Source: Torymus aiolomorphi (taxonomy: Eukaryota; Arthropoda; Insecta; Hymenoptera; Torymidae). From it: 64,000 bases of DNA. A program made the translations under genes and the position numbers. The DNA lies in contig CM070874.1 of assembly GCA_036365515.1 (NCBI GenBank), positions 167,833,297 to 167,897,296 of the forward strand, given 5' to 3'. Shown in pieces: positions 56,774 through 64,000 of this stretch. The notes beneath the pieces are model-generated. The model searched no databases. It was not told the DNA's origin and saw nothing but the letters and a program-made list of their open reading frames with translations. Each line of letters opens with the position of its first letter. The stretch's first letter is position 1.

Positions 56774-58060
56774 TTGGGTATACAAATAAGTTTCTGCCGT
56801 TTTCAAGAGATGGCCCCACCGACAAGATTATTTTGAAATAGTCAGATGTAAAATGTCACATAGAAAGTTTGGACATCTGGCAACAACATAACCTTAAAAT
56901 ACTATTGACTTTGTATTGGCAGTATACATTATTTTTGTTCGAAAATGTCGAGTTTTGTACCGAATAAGCGTCATTTGCGGGAAGTTCTGATTTCTTTATT
57001 TCATTTAAAGAAATCTGCTGCTGAGGCGCATCGGTCGCTTGTAGAAGTTTACGGTGATGCTGCTTTAAGTGAGAGAAGTTGTCGTGAGTGGTTTCAAAAG
57101 TTTAAAAACGGCGAGTTTGACGTGGAAGATAAAGAACGCGAAGGAAGGCCAGTCAAGTTTGAAGACGCTGAGTTAGAGGCATTATTGGACCAAGACTCAT
57201 GCCAAACTGAAGAGTGCTCGCAGAAAGCTTGGGAGTGACTCAACAAGCGATTTCACACCGTCTCAAGACCATTGGTATGGTACAAAAGCAAGGAAATTGG
57301 GTTCCGCATGAACTGAAACCCAGAGACGTCGAGCGCCGTCTTTTCACGTGCGAACAACTTCTCCAAAGACAAAGTCGAAAGGGTTTTTTGCATCGAATAG
57401 TGACGGGGGATGAAAAGTGGATCTACTACGACAACCCAAAGCGTAGGAAATCATGGGGTAAGCCCGGCCATGTACCAACTTCAACGGCCAAACCGAATAT
57501 TTATGGCAAAAAGTTAATGTTGTGCATTTGGTGGGATCAGCTCGGCGTCATCTATTAGGTGCTACTCGAGCCTAACGAAACTATCACTGGAGAACGTTAT
57601 CAACAGCAACTGTTGCAATTGAACAGAGAATTGAAGCTTAAACGCACCCAATATGCCAAAAGACATGACAAAGTGATTTTTCAGCACGACAACGCTCGGC
57701 CACATGTTGCAAAAGTCGTCAAGGATACTTTGGAAGCTTTACAATGGGATGTCTTACCACCCCACCCGCCGTATTTACCAGACATTGCTCCTTCGGTCTA
57801 CCACTTGTTCCGGTCGATGGCTCACGTTTTGGTCAAGCAGCATTTCACTTCTTACGAAGAAGCCAAAAATTGGGTCGATTCATGGGTAGCCTCAAAAGAT
57901 GAAGAGTTTTTTCGACGTGGCATCCGAATGCTGCCAGAAAGATGGCAAAAAGTAGTAGCGAATGACGGACAATATTTTGAATAAAATGTAACGTATATTT
58001 TTTTTAGAATAAATTGATAATTTTTATAAAAAAACGGCGGAAACTTATTTGTATTTACAA
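56774..58060 (+). mobile_element. Tc1/mariner-family mariner element, dead copy
   Basis: TIRs of about 30 bp (TTGGGTATACAAATAAGTTT and its near-inverse AAACTTATTTGTATTTACAA at the right end) are flanked by TA on both sides (56772-56773 and 58061-58062). The length of 1,287 bp is standard for mariner. It landed between a (TA)n and a (TG)n tract. Confidence 0.95.
56945..57984 (+). pseudogene. Mariner transposase, inactivated
   Basis: The N-terminal paired helix-turn-helix region (NKRHLREVLISLFHLKKSAA, then ERSCREWFQKFKNGEFD) runs to 57225, where a frameshift occurs near SQKAW/LAESLGVTQQAI. TGDEKWI (first Asp) and WGKPG are present. A TAG at 57556-57558 breaks the frame before ITGERYQQQL. HDNARPHVA carries the second Asp. 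The third catalytic Asp of the D34D triad, normally in SPDLAPSDYHLF, is Val here (PDIAPSVYHLF), and an extra Pro lengthens the spacing by one. The C-terminus RWQKVVANDGQYFE ends at 57984. Three independent lesions make it inactive. Confidence 0.95.
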
Positions 58061-58062
58061 TA

Positions 58063-58165
<103 letters not shown>

Positions 58166-58392
58166 GTGTGTATGTTTGTAAATTGGTACTGTTGAGGAAA
58201 TGTGAACGTTTCGCTCAGAGTTCGGACAATGTGACTAACGAAATAATGACCCTCAGGTTACTGACTCTGGGAAAAGGGGGTATAGATTTCTGCTCAAAAT
58301 TCGCGATTCTTGCTTTGAGAAATTTGAGGAGTCTCTTCAAAATGCCAACATCTGTTCAAAAGTACCGATCTATACGTTGATATCTCTTCAAA

Positions 58393-60075
58393 TATGAGGC
58401 GTTTTACGTCAACTGTCAAATTAAACTTGTGAAAAGTTACAAACTCGTCGCTTGGGATGAAGCTAATGAAGCAGATAACATGCTTTGTGAGACCAACGCT
58501 TCTGACTCAGCTTCAGAGAATGATGCCTCTTCTGGTAAGAACATTTTATTTATTATTTGAATGATAATTTTAAATTTAATCAATTTATTAATTTACCTAT
58601 TGCAATTCAAATCTTCAGTTTCACATTTATCAAAAGATGTAATAAAATTATTCAAATTCAATATTGGAATTGTTAAAAAATGCTTCAGATACTAATAGAT
58701 TTTACTTTTTTATATAATCCCAAAATAGATCAAGTGAGACAAGTTCTGACTACGAGCCTGAAGAAAAAAGTCAAAATATGATATTGTACCACTTGAAAAA
58801 AAGATTGAGATAGTGAATTTAATTAGAGCGCATCCGAATTGGAATTACAGAACGATGAAAGTCCATGGAGATAAATACTTGCCTAGAGTAGATGAGCTGT
58901 CAAGATGGAAAAGAGAAATTATCAATGGTGGTACACGGTACGATCAAATGTAAGCTATTAAATGTGGGTACATGATAGGTTTGTAGAAGCTCGATCATGG
59001 GCTCTACAGGGAACATGTGCTCCTATCATGTCACTTGAGTTTACTGCTTCTCCGCTTGAGTAAATCACTTCAAAAAGGAATCCCGCATAAGCCAAAGAAG
59101 GTAACTAAATATATCAAACAGACAGAACGTTAAAAGAAATCATAGAAGAGAATCATAGATAATTTGCAGAAATTAAACGGACTACGGCAGAATTTTAATC
59201 TGAAATTAGGAGTGTAACATCCTCTACCAATTCAGTTTTAATCATGAACACTGATTAAATGAGATGTGAGTAAAGGTTAAATGTACTACGAACACTTGAA
59301 CACATCGGAGAAAAAAGAGTTGAACTGTATTTTGGTGATTTGAACAAGATCACTCACTCTTACACAGTGCAATGTTCTGTGACTGCCTCAAGGAAACTAC
59401 TTCCCAAAGTCCTTATTTGTCTCCAAGAGGTTTCAGGAACATTTGGACCAGCAATAAAAAGAATAAATGAGCATTCTAATGCATATAAAAATACTTACAT
59501 CATATGCTCCAAATCAAGAAAATTGTCATCCAATTTGGTATTATTATTTAATAAACATATTATTGAACCTTATGTTGATAAGAAAAACTTCACACTCATC
59601 TTGGAGAGGGACATTCCAATAAAACATTACATGAGGACTTCAGAAATGAAAATGGAGAATCTTTATGTAGACTCAAGATGAATCCACCTAATTGTACGTC
59701 AATTTGACAACCTCTAGATGCATACCTGCACAGGCAGATAAAGCATTTTGTGTAAAAATTACAAAACTGTACAGATTTAAGACAGACAGATCGTCAATTA
59801 AATACCATAGAAGATGTGTTAAAATTCATGCACTAATTCATAATCAACTATATGTACCCATATTTCAGAATATGATCCAGTATTATTGGTTTGTTTCAAA
59901 ACAAATCACTGGCAGGGATGTTTTATTGAATGTGAAGGAAGTCTGCTTTCCAGAAAAAAAAACTCATTAAATGTTCCTGTGGCTCTCTCCAGTTTAGCGT
60001 GCGCTCTTAGTTCCGTTTATTTTATGAGATGTATTATCCTTCAAAATTTCAATTATTCTTTAGGAATGTAAATCA
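58393..60075 (+). pseudogene. DDE-type transposase remnant with an intron, unnamed insect family
   Basis: The left terminus TATGAGGCGTTTTACGTCAA resembles the ends of the 26778-36680 element. Coding starts near 58445 (YKLVAWDEANEADNMLCETN); a GGTAAGAA donor at 58533 and an AATAG acceptor before 58731 suggest an intron. Then follow KIEIVNLIRAHPNWNYRTMK, DELSRWKREIINGG, IMNTDQMRCE-like sequence with LEHIGEKRVELYFGDLNKI, ITHSYTVQCSVTASRKLLPK, CLQEVSGTFGP and YIICSKSRKLSSNLVLLFNK. After a large loss come IHALIHNQLYVPIFQNMIQY and a Cys-rich end (KCSCGSL). This matches a hymenopteran-rich DDE family I cannot name. Many stops occur and no right terminus was found. Confidence 0.7.
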
Positions 60076-60447
60076 ACCAATAAAATATTATTTTACATCA
60101 ACATAAAAAAAATAATTACATGACTTACTTCATTATCGTCAAATTGCCAAAATTTAATAACAAAATGATTTTTTAATTTTCAAATTATAAAAAGCAAACA
60201 GATACAGAATATGTCAGCAAATCATATTATCATATGTTTAGACGAGGCATAAGGCATAATCCACATAACGTACCATCGTTACAACGGAATCTACAGTTCA
60301 CGTTCCAGCGATACCATCTGTATACTTTTAATTGAACTATATACTATCGATTCTTTTATCGACTGTATTCAAATCGATCAGTAGATTTTAGCATATCCCT
60401 TCAGAACATAAGAATAGCAGACAACAAAAACGTTTATTTCGTAATCG

Positions 60448-60636
60448 GTGACAGTTGATGTTTTCTATTCGCTACTAATTGTTTTGTATTTTAGAGATAA
60501 TTTTTTAACAATGGAATGGAGCTATTTTTGGACAAAAAACAAAAAACAAAAAAAAGTTTCCAAAGTGTGTGCTAGAAATCAGCAAGATTCAAGCCTGACT
60601 GTAACTCCAAAAGGACAGCTTAAGAGAACGTCATAA
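60448..60636 (+). CDS. Small hypothetical ORF
   Basis: The frame holds MEWSYFWTKNKKQKKVSKVC from an internal ATG at 60511, preceded by a TTGTATTTTAG acceptor-like sequence. TTTCAG sites follow downstream (near 60680 and 60735). It could be an exon of a small gene, but nothing identifies it. Weak support. Confidence 0.2.
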   Translation: MTVDVFYSLLIVLYFRDNFLTMEWSYFWTKNKKQKKVSKVCARNQQDSSLTVTPKGQLKRTS

Positions 60637-60933
60637 ATACTTCCCATCAGATATGTATATTTGTTTTTTTACAGTGTTTCAGTGTGTAAATTAAAGAATG
60701 ATACTGTGTGTCTTTTTTTCTTATAATGTTTCAGGATTCAGAAGAAGGAGGCAAAAGTTCAGCTCGTTATGCTAAAATCAAAACATGAACCTATCGTATC
60801 AATTATTTCTATTAGGACTCATTGATGAATATAATTATGAAATATTCTTCCCATTGGACTTCAAATTGAATAAGTTTAATCAATAAATCACGCTTCCTAG
60901 TCGATAATTGGATTCATTCTGATTAAACCAAGG

Positions 60934-62105
60934 TGTTTGGGAATTATGAATGTTTCTAATTTTCCGCGGTTGCGCGACTGAGGGGTAACTCAGTAGGCGA
61001 TCGCGCGACGGCAGCAGTCATCAGCTACTCTCTACGGAACAGCTGACTCGCTACACTGATTAGCCGAGTATGGCAGAAATCATGCTGCCTCTCTCACTTT
61101 TACACATGTAAATGAGAGTGACGCTGATTTGACTCACTCCTTGGTGACAACGAGGCGAGGAAGAAGACGGATGTTCTCACTCAAATCTCTCTCAAACTCA
61201 ATTAGCCTCCATGGCATGGTTGACCAGGAGGAAAAACTCAGTGCGCACGTTCCGCATTTCTCATGGGAGAAACTCAAGTGTGGTCACTCTCACTCTCTCT
61301 CTACATGGACTTCTGCACGGTAACTCATTTTACGGCAGTGTTATATCACACTGTGCAGTCTCGGACGGCATACTCGCATGCGGCAGTGCTTCTCAAGCGG
61401 CATCTCGTCGCATGGCATATCTTACCGGCTCGCTGCTTCTAGGAGACAGCACCTCTCAGCAACTGCTACGCCAAACCCAACCGGATTTTTCAACCGTAGT
61501 TTTCATCTGGCTTCTCTCATCGGCTCCTTGGTATCAGCAACTTCGCCGCTGGAGCAACTCAGCGTTGCATTATAACTGCACTGCACGTGCAAAGGTAACC
61601 TCAAACTTACACGGCTATATTCAGCGCACGTGCGCTGACTTAGAAACTCCTCATGCTCTGGCCAGGCGGTAATTCTCACGCACGATTAGATCAATAATAT
61701 CTAATCGTGCTCACCCAATTTACCTCCACAATTAAATCAATAATATTTAATTGTGAAAACTCATACCAGCAGTATCATATACTCCCATCAGTGACTCGCC
61801 ACGTAACTCAGCAAAACTCATCCACACTCACACAGAAAACACACTCTCAAATTATAACACGCAAACACTCAACCAATTTATTGTAACATTTAGACACATC
61901 CAATTTATATTATAATTGTTATAACAACTTTATATCCAATTTTATTCAACTTTGCACTACAATTGTAATTGAAAGCATGTAATAGTTAATTAATTTATAG
62001 ACACTTTATAATATATTATAGTTTAATTTTACTGAAGTGTTGTTCAAATTTATTTCTGGCACCCACAGCATGTTACTCAGTTATAAATTATGGCATTCTC
62101 AAACA
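60934..62105 (+). mobile_element. Solo LTR of a BEL/Pao element
   Basis: This is 1,172 bp from TGTTTGGGAATTATGAATG to CATTCTCAAACA, flanked by CAAGG at 60929-60933 and 62106-62110. It shares the LTR layout of the two BEL copies (GGAGCAACTC, GCACGTGC, ACCCACAGCATGT near the end) but is clearly diverged. No internal BEL sequence is present, as expected after LTR-LTR recombination. ORFs at 61129-61672 lie inside the LTR and are not genes. Confidence 0.93.
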
Positions 62106-62700
62106 CAAGGATATTTGCATAAATTGCATTTTATGTATTCAAATAAGGTAGTATAAAATAATATTAAATACCAATGGATATTTTTGTTAAAAAGTGTTAT
62201 ATATTTTAGTAAAATCTTATATTTTAAGAAATAAAAATGCTTTATGGTTTGTTTACAGACATAAAAGCAAGGTTTAGCCGTCAAATCAGTGATTTGAGGT
62301 GAAAAAATCACTTAATATTTGAAAAATGCAACCTCTTGTAAGTATAAATGATTTTTCTTCAACGTTTACAGTTTTTGATTTATTCGCACATCTTCTCTTT
62401 ACTTCTTGTTTATTTCAAGATTTTGCTTGTAATGGTAAAATTGTTCGACTCTAAGATTTCTATGATTTTCGATATTTTCGAGCTCCCTGAGTCGAAATAT
62501 GCGTTTTCTAGAAAATGTGTGTGTGCGTGCTGCGCGCGCGTGTGTGTGTACGTATGTGTGTGGCGGGTGGTTCAAAGTTTATACGATCCACTCTAAAATT
62601 GAAGTCCTCTATAGACGGTTTTCATTTCCACAGAAGGTACTGCAGATTGTCCCAAAAATTTCAAAATTCTTAATTACGAAAATCATATTTTCGAATGTAA

Positions 62701-62852
62701 CAATTCACCTTCTGTCCAAAACATCGAATTTCATCAATACTATTTTAAAACCAATATAATTTGTTTTTAATAATTTATTTCGAAATATATTAATTATATC
62801 CTTATTAAAATTCTATTAATGAAATTCGATGTTTTGGACAGTAGGTGAATTG
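62701..62852. mobile_element. 152-bp MITE with 48-bp TIRs
   Basis: CAATTCACCTTCTGTCCAAA...ATTTTAA at the left matches the inverse of the right end (TTAAAATTCTATTAATGAAA...GGTGAATTG) with a few mismatches. The target duplication is not clear. Confidence 0.8.
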
Positions 62853-63159
62853 GGCGGCCGGATAAGAGAATGGCCTTAGCGCTTGAAAACGGCTCGAAGA
62901 CTAGAATTTTCGGGGCATTCGAATTCGGATTCGGATGCTTGATTCTTGTAAAGAACTCAATAGCGCATCTTTGTTGCATTTATAGTATGTCTCTAGATAT
63001 TTTCGTTTTTGAGTTATTTCACAAAAACGCTATTTTTTTTTTTTTTTTTTTTTTAATTACCCACCTGCAGCCTCTTCCATCCCAGCAAGTGTATCTTTCC
63101 TCTTTATATCCCTCCTTGGAAAGCTTCTCCGGTGAGGACGTATTGCATACACGCAGGTG

Positions 63160-63798
63160 CCGATTAAGGTGGCACAAGCGGTCTAGTAAATCTAAAGATA
63201 TGAACATTTTTTACAAAAATTCATTTACACATTCCAATCTGAAAACTGATATGACAGGAAGCAGAGTTCTTAACATAACGGAAAATATTTTTGTTAGAAA
63301 ATTTCCAATTTTGCAAAAGAATATTTTGTCCATTAAAAAAAATTGAATAAGAAATACAAATCTTTTTTATTTTTCATTCAATTTTAATTTGCAAGGTATC
63401 ATTTTCTTCCTTGTTAAATTTCAGTGGACGTCAACGATATCAAAATTGAAAAAGTTTCAAAACCTGCAAAGTTATATGCAATTGTTTGTAGATTTGTCAC
63501 TTAATTTTATAAACAATTGCATATAACTTTGCAGGTTTTGAAAAATTTTCAATTTTGATATCTTTTACTCCTCTTGAAATTTAACAAAGAAGAAAATGAG
63601 ACCTTGCAAATTAAAATTAAATGAAAAACAAAAAAGATTTGTATTTCTTATTGAATCTTTTTTAATGGACAAAATATGCTTTTGCAAAATTGGAAATTCT
63701 CTAACAAAAATATTTTTCGTTATATTAAGAACCCTGCTTCCCGTAAAAAATGTTCATAGCTTTAGGTATACTAGACCGCCCGAGCCACCTTAAGCCGG
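63160..63798. repeat. 640-bp near-palindrome
   Basis: The arms of about 320 bp are inverse complements. They run from GATTAAGGTGGC..GCGGTCTAGTA at the left tip to TACTAGACCGCC..GCCACCTTAAG at the right tip, and include AAAGTTATATGCAATTG at the centre near 63490. Several short indels distinguish the arms. ORFs at 62870-63346 and 63596-63793 are products of this A+T-rich hairpin. Confidence 0.88.
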
Positions 63799-64000
63799 TA
63801 CTCTCTGCCCCTGGGGGGGCACCGAGTCCACTTCCCAGTGTAGTGTAGCCTCCCTGGAGAAGATCCCGTATTTCAGAGATCAGCTCCTCACCGGTAAGAC
63901 CGGCGCTCCTGCTTACAGAAGCATCGGATTGGCTACCATAAACTACCTTACCTACAAATTCCCTACCACTGTTTTGCATTCGCCCAAGCTTACGCCTGTG

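Noticed and set aside
61129..61672. ORFs of 64 and 153 codons
   Set aside because: They lie entirely in the solo LTR; equivalent ORFs in the other BEL LTRs (6131-6660 and 12595-13108) are not conserved as protein.
63725..63979. 84-codon minus-strand ORF with Gly-rich segment
   Set aside because: It runs from the palindrome arm into flanking DNA; there is no motif and no neighbouring exon to support it.

Overview
This window is eukaryotic and almost entirely transposable-element DNA. The families present (BEL/Pao, copia, R1-like and CR1/Jockey-type LINEs, mariner, a DUF4817-type DDE transposon, an animal-type Polinton/Maverick, a Foldback-like element), the A+T-rich background and long (TG)n tracts all fit an arthropod. 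An insect is most likely and a hymenopteran is plausible, but the sequence does not prove it. I found no convincing host gene, rRNA, complete tRNA or CRISPR array. Nearly every coding region is broken by stops or frameshifts.

Layout. 0.3-2.0 kb: a decayed copia element on the minus strand with a candidate LTR. 2.2-3.4 kb: a satellite block of about 152-bp monomers in an alternating A/B order. 3.6-24.2 kb: a degraded Polinton, with major capsid, minor capsid, a membrane-protein/adenovirus-like protease unit and the N-terminal (exonuclease) part of protein-primed DNA polymerase B on the minus strand, and two conserved accessory ORFs plus a chromodomain integrase on the plus strand. This Polinton is interrupted twice. 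A Foldback-like element (5565-16356, 9-bp target duplication) splits the protease gene, and its own repeat arm carries a BEL/Pao retrotransposon (5947-13514, 5-bp duplication). A DUF4817 transposon with long inverted arms (17489-20952) sits in an accessory ORF.

24.3-36.7 kb: a 331-bp hairpin element, unassigned A+T-rich DNA with possible exon-like ORFs, and a long-TIR transposon (26778-36680). The left TIR of that transposon is cut by a 7.5-kb insertion, which itself contains a nearly intact LINE (28148-32971, 17-bp duplication, one in-frame stop). 38.0-40.4 kb: a decayed R1-like LINE. 40.5-46.5 kb: an LTR element with about 1.4-kb LTRs and only a gag remnant; its 3' LTR holds an 894-bp TIR element. 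46.5-49.2 kb: minisatellites and microsatellite-linked repeats.

49.2-53.8 kb: a second, gag-deleted BEL/Pao copy. 55.0-56.4 kb: a 1.4-kb near-palindrome. 56.8-58.1 kb: a dead mariner. 58.4-60.1 kb: a decayed DDE transposon whose terminal motif matches that of the 26.8-36.7 kb element. 60.9-62.1 kb: a solo BEL LTR with its target duplication. 63.2-63.8 kb: another large palindrome. The relative order of the nested insertions can be read from target duplications: Polinton first, then Foldback, then BEL; and long-TIR transposon, then the 7.5-kb insertion, which hosts the LINE.
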